From positions 80,215 to 144,214 of the forward strand of contig NZ_WBZD01000044.1 in NCBI RefSeq assembly GCF_009720365.1: DNA of 64,000 nucleotides, given 5' to 3'. Origin of the DNA: Catellatospora paridis (GTDB taxonomy: Bacteria; Actinomycetota; Actinomycetes; Mycobacteriales; Micromonosporaceae). The notes under the pieces are model-generated. The model searched no databases, had not been told where the DNA came from, and was given only the letters and a program-made list of their open reading frames with translations. A program made the translations under genes and the position numbers. Of the stretch, positions 42,791-51,445 are shown one piece after another (position 1 is the stretch's first letter; the number at the start of each line of letters is the position of its first letter).

Positions 42791-44215
42791 ATGCCCGCTG
42801 AGACCACCTACCTCGAACTGTCCGAAGCCGACGGCGGCTCGCACAAGTTCTACGAGGTCGTCGTCGACGACACCGAGCTGACCATCCGCTACGGCCGCAT
42901 CGGCGACGCCGGGGCCACGACGAAGAGCACGTTCGCCGACAACGCCAAGGCCCGGGCGGCCGCGGCGAAGAAGATCGGCGAGAAGGTGCGCAAGGGGTAC
43001 GCCCCCGCGGTGCCGGGCGCGCGGGGCAAGCGCGCGGTGTCGCGGCGCGCCATCGTCAGCACTCGCTCGACCGCGAAGACCGCGCCGGTGCTGTGGCGCT
43101 ACCGCTCGGGCACGTCCGCGTTCGGCATCTTCGTCGACAGCAAGGTCTGCATGGTCGGCAACGAGGCCGGCGTGATCACCACGCTGACCCACGACGCCGA
43201 GGTGATGCAGCAGTTCAAGCTGCCCGACGGGGTCAAGTGCATCGTCGCCGACGACGCCTGGCTCTATGCCGGCTGCGACGACGGCAACGTCTACGACCTG
43301 TCCGGCAAGGTGCCGCGCCTGGCCTACCGGATCGCGCCCGACATCGACATCTACTGGCTGGACATCCACGACGGCGTGCTGGGCGTGTCCGACGCGGGCG
43401 GCGGCGTGGCCGCGATCGACCACGAGGACGAGTTCCTGTGGCGGCGCAAGAGCACCGGCTCTTCGGGCTGGATGGTCCGCTGCGACGCCGACGCCGTGCA
43501 CCACGGCCACTCCGGCGGCGTGACCAGCTACGACTGGCGCACCGGCGAGCAGCTGTGGACCCGGAGCACCGGTGCGGTGCTGTTCGGCTGGCAGGAGCAG
43601 CACACGCTGTACGCGGGCACGTCCACCCGCAAGGTCGTCGAGCTGGGCAAGGACGGCACGCCGCGGCGGGAGTACCAGTGCGACGCCGCCGTGTTCTCGT
43701 GTGCGACCAGCCCCGACGGCAGCTACGTGTTCGCCGGCGACAACAGCTCCTCGGTGTACTGCTTCGACAGCTCCGGCACCCGGCTGTGGAAGCTCGGCAC
43801 CGGCTGCGGCTCGGCGTACTCGATGCAGTACCACGACGAGCGGCTCTACATCGTGACCACGGACGGCTCGCTGGCCTGCATCGACGCCACCGAGTCGGCG
43901 ATCCGCGCGGCCGAGTCCGGCACCGTCCCCGTGGTCGTCGACGTCAAGGCCTCGCACATCGAGGCGGTCGCCGCGTCCACCACGGTCGAGGTCGTCACCG
44001 CCGAGGCGGGCGGCGACGGCATCGTGCTGGAGTGCTTCGAGGAGGGCGGGCGCCTGCGGGTGCGGGTGGTGTCCGAGGGCTACCAGCAGTCGTGGCAGGT
44101 GCAGTTCCCCAAGGGCATCCGCGAGGCCGGCGCGCGATACGTCGTGCCCGAGGTGCGCCAGGCCAGCCGGGGCGGGTTCTACCGCGCCTTCGGCGAGATC
44201 CGCCGCCTGGCGTGA
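42791..44215 (+). CDS. WGR-domain protein with C-terminal beta-propeller
   Basis: 474 residues. Residues ~5-70 are a WGR domain (K-F-Y-E-V-V-V...I-R-Y-G-R-I-G-D-A-G...A-A-A-K-K-I), known as a DNA-end/nucleic-acid sensing module in PARPs and in bacterial MolR-like proteins. A basic linker (70-95) leads to about seven WD40/PQQ-like blades (95-470). No signal peptide or enzyme motif is seen. A scaffold or sensor role is possible but unproven. It is followed by a strong terminator and stands alone. Confidence 0.85.
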   Translation: MPAETTYLELSEADGGSHKFYEVVVDDTELTIRYGRIGDAGATTKSTFADNAKARAAAAKKIGEKVRKGYAPAVPGARGKRAVSRRAIVSTRSTAKTAPVLWRYRSGTSAFGIFVDSKVCMVGNEAGVITTLTHDAEVMQQFKLPDGVKCIVADDAWLYAGCDDGNVYDLSGKVPRLAYRIAPDIDIYWLDIHDGVLGVSDAGGGVAAIDHEDEFLWRRKSTGSSGWMVRCDADAVHHGHSGGVTSYDWRTGEQLWTRSTGAVLFGWQEQHTLYAGTSTRKVVELGKDGTPRREYQCDAAVFSCATSPDGSYVFAGDNSSSVYCFDSSGTRLWKLGTGCGSAYSMQYHDERLYIVTTDGSLACIDATESAIRAAESGTVPVVVDVKASHIEAVAASTTVEVVTAEAGGDGIVLECFEEGGRLRVRVVSEGYQQSWQVQFPKGIREAGARYVVPEVRQASRGGFYRAFGEIRRLA

Positions 44216-44224
44216 CCCGAAACT

Positions 44225-44265
44225 CCCGCCGCCGCGCCCGGGTGCCACCGGGCCGCGGCGGCGGG
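44225..44265 (+). terminator. Terminator after WGR gene
   Basis: CCCGCCGCCGCGCCCGG (44225-44241) pairs with the complementary strand at 44248-44265, with one bulged C and a 6-nt loop, 10 bp after the stop. Confidence 0.8.
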
Positions 44266-44380
44266 CCGTCCTCGCCGGGCCGTCCGCGCGGGGCGGGCCG
44301 GGCGGCGGGGCAGGATGACCGCACCGGATCTTCACGAGTCCACCACCGGCGGGACCGGGCGGGCTCCGTACCATCGGCGG

Positions 44381-44782
44381 ATGCCCCGCACCGACTGGTC
44401 CCGCCGCCTGGCCGCGCTCGCCGCCGCCAGCGCCGTCCTGGCGATCGCCCTGCTCATCCGGGCCATGGCGGACGGGCCGCTGGAACAGCACTCCGGCACC
44501 GCGCTCTACGCCTCGATGATCTACGCCGGGGTGTTCTTCCTGTGGCCGCGTGCGACTCCCCTGGTCGCGGGTGCGGTCGCGATCGCGTTCTGCTGGCTGG
44601 TCGAGCTGTCACAGCTGACCGGCGTGCCCGCGTACCTGTCGGAGCGCAGCGTGCTGGCCCGGCTGGCGCTCGGCATCGCGTACGACCCGCTCGACATGCT
44701 CTGGTATCCGGCCGGCGTGCTGCCGCTGGTCGCCCTGCACCTGCTCCTGCGGCCGCGCACCGCGGCCCGGGTGACCGGCTAG
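44381..44782 (+). CDS. DUF2809-family membrane protein
   Basis: 133 residues, four hydrophobic helices, with the C-terminal A-Y-D-P-L-D-M-L-W-Y-P-A-G typical of DUF2809. Function unknown. TACCAT ends 6 nt before the ATG and there is no Shine-Dalgarno, so a leaderless message is likely. Its stop overlaps the convergent vapC stop within CTAG. Confidence 0.75.
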   Translation: MPRTDWSRRLAALAAASAVLAIALLIRAMADGPLEQHSGTALYASMIYAGVFFLWPRATPLVAGAVAIAFCWLVELSQLTGVPAYLSERSVLARLALGIAYDPLDMLWYPAGVLPLVALHLLLRPRTAARVTG

Positions 44783-45210
44783 GACACCGAGCCGCGCGGC
44801 ACGACCCAGCGCGTCTGCAGGCCGGACACTGCGGCGATGTGGTCGAAGTCGGAGTCGTAGTGCAGGACGATGGCCCCGTAGTGCTCGGCGATGGCGGCGG
44901 TCAGCAGGTCGGGGCAGCCCGCGGCGCGGTGCTGGCTGCGCCTGGCCAGCATCGCCTGGATCTCCCGGGCGCGCCGGGCGATCTCGGGGGTCGGCGGCAG
45001 GTCGACGAAGCCCGCCGCGCGCAGCGCCGCGGTCCGTGCGTACTCGGCGGGGGTCCGGGCGGAGTACAGGACTTCGAGGTCGACGACGACGCAGGTGGCC
45101 AGCAGCCCGGCCTTGCCGAGCCGGGTCAGCTCGGCGCGCACCGGCTCGTGCTGCACGCGCGCGATGGCGCTGGTGTCGGCCAGGTAGAGCCCGGCGGGGA
45201 CCCCGGTCAC
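44779..45210 (-). CDS. vapC: VapC-type PIN-domain toxin
   Basis: 143 residues. PIN catalytic acids: Asp in L-A-D-T-S-A, Glu in V-V-D-L-E-V, and Asp in C-P-D-L-L-T-A and H-Y-D-S-D-F-D. Type II toxin, a Mg-dependent RNase. GTG at 45210 overlaps the antitoxin stop by 4 bp (GTGA), the usual coupling for this class; the open frame continues upstream but is not used. Confidence 0.9.
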   Translation of the reverse strand: MTGVPAGLYLADTSAIARVQHEPVRAELTRLGKAGLLATCVVVDLEVLYSARTPAEYARTAALRAAGFVDLPPTPEIARRAREIQAMLARRSQHRAAGCPDLLTAAIAEHYGAIVLHYDSDFDHIAAVSGLQTRWVVPRGSVS

Positions 45211-45413
45211 CGGCGGGCGCTCGCCCGGATCTCCGGATCGGCCAGGTCGGGACTGCCCCACACGAGCGGGTCGTCGAAGACCTCGGCCCGGCGGCGGCGC
45301 TCGGCCACGAAGGCCAGCGCGGCGTTCACCGTGTCGACCTTGGTCTTGGTGCCCAGTTCCCGGGCCGCCGCGTCGAGCTTCTCGTCGTCGATGTCGATGA
45401 CAGTACGTGACAT
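45207..45413 (-). CDS. vapB: VapB-type antitoxin
   Basis: 68 residues. N-terminal ribbon-helix-helix-like DNA-binding part (S-R-T-V-I-D-I-D-D-E-K-L...T-K-V-D-T-V-N-A-A-L) and a C-terminal toxin-binding tail with W-G-S-P-D. It neutralises VapC and represses the operon. The start codon directly follows a GATATCAAG repeat that is likely its operator. Confidence 0.9.
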   Translation of the reverse strand: MSRTVIDIDDEKLDAAARELGTKTKVDTVNAALAFVAERRRRAEVFDDPLVWGSPDLADPEIRASARR

Positions 45414-45443
45414 GATATCAAGTATGCTGCACTAGATATCAAG
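45414..45443 (-). promoter_or_regulatory. Direct repeats upstream of vapBC
   Basis: GATATCAAG occurs at 45414-45422 and again at 45435-45443, 21 bp apart (two helical turns), directly before the vapB ATG. Each contains the palindrome GATATC. The spacing suits binding of two antitoxin dimers on one face of DNA. Confidence 0.6.
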
Positions 45444-45494
45444 ATCGCCACAGTGGGCCCGGCGGCGGCCGATCGACCGCCACCGGATCCCAGG

Positions 45495-46460
45495 TCAGAC
45501 CCGCGTCACCCGGATCGCGTCGGCGATGACGTATCCGGTGCCGCTGGTCCAGCGGCTGACGCCGACCTTGTTGGCGTCGCCCGCGGTGAGGTTGAAGGTG
45601 CCCAGGACGCGCCACTGCCCACCGGTCACCCGCTGGTCGACGGTCACGGTCTGGTTGCCGCCGCTGGTGACGACCACGTACGGCGTGGCGTTGTTGTAGC
45701 CCGGGTCGGCCGGCCACCACGCCTCGACGCGGTAGTTGCCCGTCTCCGGGATGGCGAACTTGTACCAGGCGGCGTCGCTGGCCGCGACCGGGTTGGCGAA
45801 CCGGTAGTTCTCCCCGAACCGCTGCCCGGAGAACGCCGAGGTGCCCCAGTTGGTGCTGGCGGTGAACCGCCCCGCGGTGGTGTTGTCCACGGTGGACGTC
45901 CAGCCGCCGGTCGGCGGGTTCATCGCCCGCGCCACGTCGGCACGCATCACGTTGAGGTCGATGGCATACGGGTCGATCTTGCCGGTGGTGCTGGTCTCCC
46001 GGTGGCCGCGGGCGTAGCTGGAGTCGCGGCCCAGCCGCTTGAGCACCGCCGCGGTCGCCGCGATCGAGGCGTTGTACTGCGCCGCGGTCATCTGCTGGTT
46101 CACACCGTTGTAGTCGATCTCCCAGCCGATCATCAGGGTGTTGCCGTCACCGGCCGGGATGGGGCCGCTGCCCCCCGACGCGCCCGCGTGGTTGCAGCGC
46201 CCGGCCGAGATGACGTGGAACACGCCGTGGTAGTCCACGAGCGCCTGGCACAGCGGCCCGGCCAGGTCGGAACGGCCGTTGATGCAGACGTTCAGGGCCG
46301 GGTGCGGGTTGCTCGCGCTCGACGTCGCGGCGGTGTGGTGCCACAGCACGCCGATCGGGTCGAAGGAGCCGGGGCGCATCCGGTTGCGCCAGTCGCCCTC
46401 CTCGACGACCTGCACACCGGCCGAGCGCAGCACGTCGGCCAGCCAGGGAACGGTAGCCAT
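45495..46460 (-). CDS. N-acetylmuramoyl-L-alanine amidase with golvesin-like C-terminal domain
   Basis: 321 residues. Amidase_2 fold: zinc-side W-H-H-T (His41/His42), N-H-A-G and G-H-R-E-T; it cleaves the MurNAc-L-Ala bond in peptidoglycan. Residues ~195-321 form a beta-sandwich of the golvesin/xanthan lyase type (Y-K-F-A-I-P-E-T-G-N-Y-R-V-E-A-W-W), probably for surface or polymer binding. The ATG at 46460 has no signal peptide; an upstream 52-residue ORF ending on this ATG encodes one. Phage-endolysin-type amidases also start this way. Confidence 0.88.
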   Translation of the reverse strand: MATVPWLADVLRSAGVQVVEEGDWRNRMRPGSFDPIGVLWHHTAATSSASNPHPALNVCINGRSDLAGPLCQALVDYHGVFHVISAGRCNHAGASGGSGPIPAGDGNTLMIGWEIDYNGVNQQMTAAQYNASIAATAAVLKRLGRDSSYARGHRETSTTGKIDPYAIDLNVMRADVARAMNPPTGGWTSTVDNTTAGRFTASTNWGTSAFSGQRFGENYRFANPVAASDAAWYKFAIPETGNYRVEAWWPADPGYNNATPYVVVTSGGNQTVTVDQRVTGGQWRVLGTFNLTAGDANKVGVSRWTSGTGYVIADAIRVTRV

Positions 46461-46618
46461 CACGCCCCCTCGATCAGGTCGGCGGCGCACTCGGGCGCCG
46501 GGGCGGGCTCCTCGGCGGCCTGAGCGGGACGGGCCACCAGCGCGACGGCGGCGGCGACGAGCGCGGGCACGCCGAGCAACCGTCGGCGGCGGGCACGCAG
46601 GGATCGGATTCTGGTCAC
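46460..46618 (-). CDS. Short ORF encoding a signal peptide, coupled to the amidase
   Basis: 52 residues: a basic n-region (R-I-R-S-L-R-A-R-R-R-R-L-L), a hydrophobic core, the cleavage site A-Q-A, then a short Pro/Glu/Ala tail. GAGGAG lies 4 nt before its GTG. The stop overlaps the amidase ATG (TGATG) in another frame. It is either a genuine small secreted peptide or the severed leader of the amidase. A promoter candidate TCGACA-16 bp-TATATG lies at 46739-46712. Confidence 0.55.
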   Translation of the reverse strand: MTRIRSLRARRRRLLGVPALVAAAVALVARPAQAAEEPAPAPECAADLIEGA

Positions 46619-46892
46619 GGCACTCCTCGGGGGGTACGGAGGGACACGAGCCCAAGCTCGCGCGCACCCGGTCAGGCCTGCGTCATGCCTGGCCAGGCGG
46701 CGTGACGGCACCATATATCGGCATCGCTGTCTATGTCGATACCTTGCGACATGCCATATGTTTGCGAAATTTTCCTTCACATCCGACGTACGCGGCGACC
46801 CGGCCGCCCAGAGTGGACAGCCGGGAAACCGCGCGATGCCGGAAGGGGCGTGCAGGACGGGTGCGCCGGGCGGGTGTGCGAGGCTGTGCCGC

Positions 46893-47300
46893 ATGGCGGT
46901 CCTCACCCTGACGCAGCTCGAGCAGGCGGTCCGCGCCGGCTGGGGCGTCGACACGTGCGCGCCCGAGGACGTGCCCGACTGGCATGCCGGCAATCCCGCG
47001 CGCGGCCAGTGCGGAGTCACCGCGCTGGTGGTGCACGACCTGCTCGGCGGCGATCTGATGTGCGGCGAGGTCCGCGTCGACGGCGTGCGCACCGATCACC
47101 ACTGGTGGAACCGGCTGTCCGGCGGCCTGGAGGTCGACCTCACCCGCGAGCAGTTCGGCCCCGAGGAGATCGTCACGGCCGGCGCCGTCGTCGTGCGGCC
47201 ACCGACGATCAACCGCCTTCTCGACGAGTACGAGCTGCTCCGCAGCAGGGTGCTGGCCGTCCTTCGCGATAGCGCGCCTGATCCGGGCGGGCCGGTGTAG
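46893..47300 (+). CDS. YunG-like family protein
   Basis: 135 residues. The block W-G-V-D-T-C-A-P-E-D-V-P-D-W and G-N-P-A-R-G-Q-C-G-V-T-A-L-V-V with conserved Cys and H-H-W-W-N resembles the YunG family of Bacillus and actinobacteria. Activity unknown; the invariant Cys/His/Asp residues suggest an enzyme. It is divergent from the amidase unit (274-bp AT-richer gap 46619-46892). A terminator overlaps its stop. Confidence 0.75.
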   Translation: MAVLTLTQLEQAVRAGWGVDTCAPEDVPDWHAGNPARGQCGVTALVVHDLLGGDLMCGEVRVDGVRTDHHWWNRLSGGLEVDLTREQFGPEEIVTAGAVVVRPPTINRLLDEYELLRSRVLAVLRDSAPDPGGPV

Positions 47301-47315
47301 GGCCGGCCCGCCCGG
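47283..47315. terminator. Terminator overlapping the YunG-like stop codon
   Basis: CCGGGCGGGCCGG (47283-47295) and its exact complement (47303-47315), loop of 7 nt that includes the TAG stop. It serves the convergent pectate lyase from the other side. Confidence 0.75.
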
Positions 47316-47322
47316 AGGGGTG

Positions 47323-48774
47323 TCAGACCGTGATCCGGCCCGCGCCCGCGCCCGCGCTCACACTGGCCTTGACGCCACTGGCGCTGTCCAGGGTGTACGA
47401 GTACGGGATGCTCGACACGCTGCCCCCACCGCTCTCCGGGGACCCGGAGCCGGTGAAGTAGTTGTTGCGCTGGACGATCGCGCCGTCGGCGGAGTCGGCG
47501 TAGCCGACCAGGGTCGGCTCGTCGACGCTCTCGAAGTAGTTGCCCTCGACGAGCACGCCCGCGCCCATGGTGGAGGCGACGCCGTATTCGTTGCCCCGGT
47601 AGTAGTTGTTGTACACGTGCACCGGGTTGCCGAAGCGCACCCGCGGGTGCCGGGTGCCGGAGCCGTCGAACCAGTTGTGGTGGTAGGTCACCCGCAGGTG
47701 GCCGCGGTCCTCACTGGCGTTGTCGTCGCTGTGGCCGAGCAGCATGGACTTGTCGTGGCCGTAGACGCGGTTCCAGGAGACGGTGACGTAGTCGGAGGCC
47801 CGCTTGACGTCGACCGCGCCGTCGTACCCGTTGGTGAAGCTGTTGTGGTCGACCCAGACCCGGGTGGAGTACTGGACGTTGACCGCGTCGTCGTCCCAGT
47901 CCCGGAACGAGATGTTGCGGATGATCACGTTGCTGGCGTTGGACACGTTCAGACCGCAGCCCGCGATGGTCGCGCCGGAGTTGCCGAGGACGGTCTTGTT
48001 CGACCCGACGGTGATCATGCCGGAGCAGGAGATCGTGCCGGAGATCCGCACGACCCGGGCCGTGCTGCCGGAGACGGCGCTGGACAGGGCCGAGGAGCTG
48101 GTGACCGTCGTCGCCGCGGCGCTGCCGCCGCCGGTGGTGCCGCCGCCCTGGGTGGCCCAGCCGACGAGCCCGGTCTGCGAGCCGCCACCGCCACCGCCGC
48201 CACCGCCACCGCCACCGGAGCCGACCGCGATGAGCTGCCAGTGCTGGTTCCAGCCATTGAGGTCGGCGAACTGGCTGATGATGCCGCCGTCGGCGGTGGA
48301 CCACTCCCACACGTCGAGGGCCTTGCCGCTGTGCCGGTTGAGGAACTTCACGTAGCCGCTGTCGGTGTCACGCACCGCGAAGTGCTGGCGCGTGGTGCCG
48401 TTGTCCGGGTTCTGCACCAAGCCGGTGCCGTCGTTGGCGTTGGGCAGTTCCAGGAACTTGCCGCTCTGGCGCGAGCGCAGCTTGTAGAAGCCGCTGCCGG
48501 CGTCGACGAACTGCCACTGCTGCTGGTAGCCGTCGTTGCGGGCCCACTGGACGATCGGGGCGCCGTCGGCGGTGCTGAAGTTGTACAGGTCGACGGCCTT
48601 GCCGCTGTGCCGGGACACGATGACGTACCAGGCGCCGGTGTCGATGGTGACGGCCTGCGCGGGCGCCGCGACGACCGCGCCGACCGCCGCGAGCGCGAGG
48701 GTCAGCGCCGCGACGACGGCGGTACGCAGGCGCCATAGGCGCCGGGGCGTGGTCCGTGGAGTGGGTGGGGACAT
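47323..48774 (-). CDS. Secreted pectate lyase with N-terminal ricin-type lectin domain
   Basis: 483 residues. Signal peptide (1 to about 42, A-P-A-Q-A), a ricin B-type lectin/CBM13 domain (about 46-185, with Q-Q-W-Q and Q-H-W-Q repeats), a 12-Gly linker, and a PL1 right-handed parallel beta-helix with W-V-D-H-N-S-F, D-V-K-R-A-S-D-Y-V-T-V-S-W-N and R-H-P-R-V-R-F-G. It cleaves polygalacturonate by Ca-dependent beta-elimination outside the cell. GGAGG lies 8 nt before the ATG. Control by a LacI-type operator upstream indicates induction by sugars. Confidence 0.93.
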   Translation of the reverse strand: MSPPTPRTTPRRLWRLRTAVVAALTLALAAVGAVVAAPAQAVTIDTGAWYVIVSRHSGKAVDLYNFSTADGAPIVQWARNDGYQQQWQFVDAGSGFYKLRSRQSGKFLELPNANDGTGLVQNPDNGTTRQHFAVRDTDSGYVKFLNRHSGKALDVWEWSTADGGIISQFADLNGWNQHWQLIAVGSGGGGGGGGGGGGSQTGLVGWATQGGGTTGGGSAAATTVTSSSALSSAVSGSTARVVRISGTISCSGMITVGSNKTVLGNSGATIAGCGLNVSNASNVIIRNISFRDWDDDAVNVQYSTRVWVDHNSFTNGYDGAVDVKRASDYVTVSWNRVYGHDKSMLLGHSDDNASEDRGHLRVTYHHNWFDGSGTRHPRVRFGNPVHVYNNYYRGNEYGVASTMGAGVLVEGNYFESVDEPTLVGYADSADGAIVQRNNYFTGSGSPESGGGSVSSIPYSYTLDSASGVKASVSAGAGAGRITV

Positions 48775-48844
48775 CGGATGAACCTCCGAGTGTTGGACCG
48801 CGGGCGGCGTGGGCGCGCCGGTCCGCGGTTCGGTGAGCGGATGT

Positions 48845-48911
48845 GGAAAGCGCTTTCCGTTCTCGAAGATTAGTCGCGACGTCAAACTATGTCAATCTAT
48901 ATGGCATGCCA
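48845..48911 (-). promoter_or_regulatory. Pectate lyase promoter with LacI-type operator
   Basis: On the minus strand: TTGACA (48895-48890), 17-bp spacer, TAATCT (48872-48867), then the perfect palindrome GGAAAGCGCTTTCC (48858-48845) close to the expected transcription start. Another perfect palindrome, TGGCATGCCA (48902-48911), lies upstream of the -35. The central CG and shape match LacI/GalR-family operators; repression by steric block is expected. Confidence 0.85.
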
Positions 48912-48991
48912 GGCTGGTCGATCACATAGGACTTCTCCGATGTAACCCTGTCGCCGACGTGCGTCGCAGGACGGCACGGGCTCTGTGGCGG

Positions 48992-49531
48992 TCAGCGCAG
49001 TCCCACGCAGTCCATGGCCCAGAACGGTTCCGAGTAGACGAAGGTGCCGGTCATCCACGGCTCGTACGCCGCCAGCGGATACACCTGGAACGCCGGGTCG
49101 GGGATGCGCAGCGACGGGGAGCGCAGGTCCAGGCCGCCCGCCCGGACGAAGCCCTGCCGCACGTAGTAGCCCGGGTCGCCCTCCAGGAAGACCAGCGGCA
49201 CCCTCGCCTCGTCGGCGGCGGCCAGTGCCGCGGCGATCAACCGCGTGCCGAGGCCATGGCGCTGATGGTCCGGGTGTACGCCCAGCGGCGACAGGCTGTA
49301 GACGTCGACCAGGCGCACCGGGGCGTCCAGCCGGCAGGCGCTGAGCAGGACGTGCCCGACGATCAGATCCCCGTGCGTGGCCACCAGGGAGACCACCGGC
49401 AGCGCGGCGGGAGCGGCCCGCAGCGCGTCGGCCAGCGCGGGCACCCGCTCGGCGTCACCGAAGGCGAGAGTGTGCACCGCGCGTACCGCGGCCTGGTCGG
49501 CGGCCGTCTCGGCCCTGATCTCGTAGTCCAT
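48992..49531 (-). CDS. GNAT-family N-acetyltransferase
   Basis: 179 residues. Acetyl-CoA loop L-G-V-H-P-D-H-Q-R-H-G-L-G-T-R-L-I and the following L-E-G-D-P-G-Y-Y; this is the YhbS-like group of small GNATs. The substrate is unknown. ATG at 49531 (M-D-Y-E-I-R) matches family starts; the open frame continues upstream. It is divergent from the mycothiol dehydrogenase gene. Confidence 0.85.
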   Translation of the reverse strand: MDYEIRAETAADQAAVRAVHTLAFGDAERVPALADALRAAPAALPVVSLVATHGDLIVGHVLLSACRLDAPVRLVDVYSLSPLGVHPDHQRHGLGTRLIAAALAAADEARVPLVFLEGDPGYYVRQGFVRAGGLDLRSPSLRIPDPAFQVYPLAAYEPWMTGTFVYSEPFWAMDCVGLR

Positions 49532-49680
49532 GATCGCGAACCTAGGACCGGGCGCCGTGGGACCGCAACGGGTTTCCGCCCGGAGACGAACGCCCAGGCC
49601 CGGCACGAGGTCCCTGGCGTACGGGTGGCGCACGGGTAACATCCTTGCGTCTGTCCAACGTGCGCAAGGAGGCCACGGTG

Positions 49681-50763
49681 GTGCACGAGGTCCGCGGAGT
49701 CGTCGCCCGCTCTAAGAACGCGCCGGTGAGCATCGAAACGGTGCTGGTGCCCGACCCTGGGCCAGGGGAAGCGCTGGTGAAGGTGCAGGCCTGCGGGGTC
49801 TGCCACACCGACCTGCACTACCGGGAGGGCGGCATCAACGACGACTTCCCGTTCCTGCTGGGCCACGAGGCCGCCGGGGTGGTCGAGGCGGTCGGCGAGG
49901 GCGTGACCGAGGTCGCCCCGGGCGACTACGTGGTGCTGAACTGGCGGGCCGTGTGCGGTCAGTGCCGGGCCTGCCGGAAGGGCAAGCCGTGGTACTGCTT
50001 CGCCACGCACAACGCCACGCAGAAGATGACGCTCGCCGACGGCACACCGCTGTCGCCCGCGCTGGGCATCGGCGCGTTCATCGAGAAGACGCTGGTCGCC
50101 GCCGGGCAGTGCACCAAGGTCGACCCGGCCGCGCCGCCGGAGGTCGCCGGTCTGCTCGGCTGCGGCGTGATGGCCGGCCTGGGCGCGGTGCTGAACACGG
50201 GCGCGGTCACCCGCGGCGACACCGTCGCGGTGATCGGCTGCGGTGGCGTGGGCAACGCGGCCATCGCCGGGGCGCAGCTGGCCGGCGCGACCACGATCAT
50301 CGGCGTCGACCTCGACGACCGCAAACTGGCCTGGGCCAAGCAACTCGGCGCGACGCACACCGTCAACGGCGGGCAGGTCGACGTGGTCGCGGCCATCCAG
50401 GAGCTGACCGGCGGCTTCGGCGCGGACGTGGTGGTCGACGCGGTCGGCCGCCCGGAGACCTACCGGCAGGCCTTCTACGCCCGCGACCTGGCGGGCACGG
50501 TGGTGCTGGTGGGCGTGCCCACCCCGGAGATGACGCTGGAACTGCCGCTGCTGGACGTGTTCGGCCGCGGCGGCGCGCTCAAGTCGTCCTGGTACGGCGA
50601 CTGCCTGCCCTCCCGCGACTTCCCCACCCTGCTCGCGCTGTACCTGCAGGGACGGCTCGACCTGGCCGCGTTCGTGTCCGAGCGGATCGGGCTCGACGAC
50701 GTCGAGGAGGCGTTCGCCAGGATGGGCCGCGGCGAGGTGCTGCGCTCGGTGGTGATGCTGTGA
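49681..50763 (+). CDS. mscR: S-(hydroxymethyl)mycothiol dehydrogenase
   Basis: 360 residues, close to mycobacterial MscR/AdhE2. Zinc-dependent class III alcohol dehydrogenase: catalytic Cys41 (G-V-C-H-T-D), His62 and Cys155-region (L-L-G-C-G-V-M-A-G); structural Cys92/95/98/106; NAD fold G-C-G-G-V-G. It oxidises the formaldehyde-mycothiol adduct to S-formylmycothiol and also reduces S-nitrosomycothiol. AAGGAGG precedes two consecutive GTG codons (49678 and 49681). The next gene overlaps by 4 bp. Confidence 0.95.
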   Translation: MHEVRGVVARSKNAPVSIETVLVPDPGPGEALVKVQACGVCHTDLHYREGGINDDFPFLLGHEAAGVVEAVGEGVTEVAPGDYVVLNWRAVCGQCRACRKGKPWYCFATHNATQKMTLADGTPLSPALGIGAFIEKTLVAAGQCTKVDPAAPPEVAGLLGCGVMAGLGAVLNTGAVTRGDTVAVIGCGGVGNAAIAGAQLAGATTIIGVDLDDRKLAWAKQLGATHTVNGGQVDVVAAIQELTGGFGADVVVDAVGRPETYRQAFYARDLAGTVVLVGVPTPEMTLELPLLDVFGRGGALKSSWYGDCLPSRDFPTLLALYLQGRLDLAAFVSERIGLDDVEEAFARMGRGEVLRSVVML

Positions 50764-51395
50764 CGGGCTCGGCGCGCATCGAGCGGGTGGTCACCTCCGG
50801 CACGTTCAGCCTGGACGGCGGCACGTGGGAGGTCGACAACAACGTCTGGCTCATCGGCAACGACAGCGACGTGCTGGTCGTCGACGCGGCACACGACGCG
50901 GCCGCGATCATGGCGGCGGCCGGCGAGCGGCGCGTCGTCGCGATCGTCTGCACCCATGCGCACAACGACCACATCGACGCCGCGCCGGAGCTGGCGCGCC
51001 TGTCCGGTGCGCCGATCATGCTGCACCCCGACGACCGGATGCTGTGGGACGTGACGCATCCGGGCGTGGTGCCCGACCGGGACCTGACCGACGGCGACTG
51101 CCTGACCGTGGCCGGGGTCGAGCTGTGGGTGCACCACACGCCGGGGCACGCGCCGGGTGCGGTGTGCCTGTACGCGCCGTCGCTGTCGGCGCTGTTCTCC
51201 GGGGACACCCTGTTCCAGGGCGGGCCGGGCGCGACCGGCCGGTCCTACAGCGACTTCGACACGATCATCGGCTCGATCCGCGACCGGCTGCTGACCCTGC
51301 CGCCGGACACCGTGGTGTACACGGGGCACGGCGACACCACCACGATCGGCGCGGAAGCCCCGCACCTGGACGAGTGGCTGGCCCGCGGCCACTGA
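50760..51395 (+). CDS. Metallo-beta-lactamase-fold hydrolase, probable S-formylmycothiol hydrolase
   Basis: 211 residues. Zinc motif H-A-H-N-D-H (66-71), further His in H-H-T-P-G-H-A-P-G and H-G-D-T-T, and Asp in S-G-D-T-L-F: the glyoxalase II-like group. The 4-bp overlap with mscR, an arrangement also found in mycobacteria (Rv2259/Rv2260), points to hydrolysis of the S-formylmycothiol made by MscR; this is inferred from context. Confidence 0.88.
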   Translation: MTGSARIERVVTSGTFSLDGGTWEVDNNVWLIGNDSDVLVVDAAHDAAAIMAAAGERRVVAIVCTHAHNDHIDAAPELARLSGAPIMLHPDDRMLWDVTHPGVVPDRDLTDGDCLTVAGVELWVHHTPGHAPGAVCLYAPSLSALFSGDTLFQGGPGATGRSYSDFDTIIGSIRDRLLTLPPDTVVYTGHGDTTTIGAEAPHLDEWLARGH

Positions 51396-51407
51396 GCGAC
51401 CCGTGAG

Positions 51408-51439
51408 ACGGGGCCCGGCGGTCGTCCGCCGGGCCCCGT
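51408..51439. terminator. Bidirectional terminator
   Basis: ACGGGGCCCGGCGG (51408-51421) and its exact complement (51426-51439) with a TCGT loop, between the convergent hydrolase and metalloprotease genes. Confidence 0.88.
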
Positions 51440-51445
51440 GCCCGG

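Noticed and set aside
48182..48222. GCC/ACC microsatellite resembling a repeat locus
   Set aside because: It simply encodes the poly-Gly linker of the pectate lyase.
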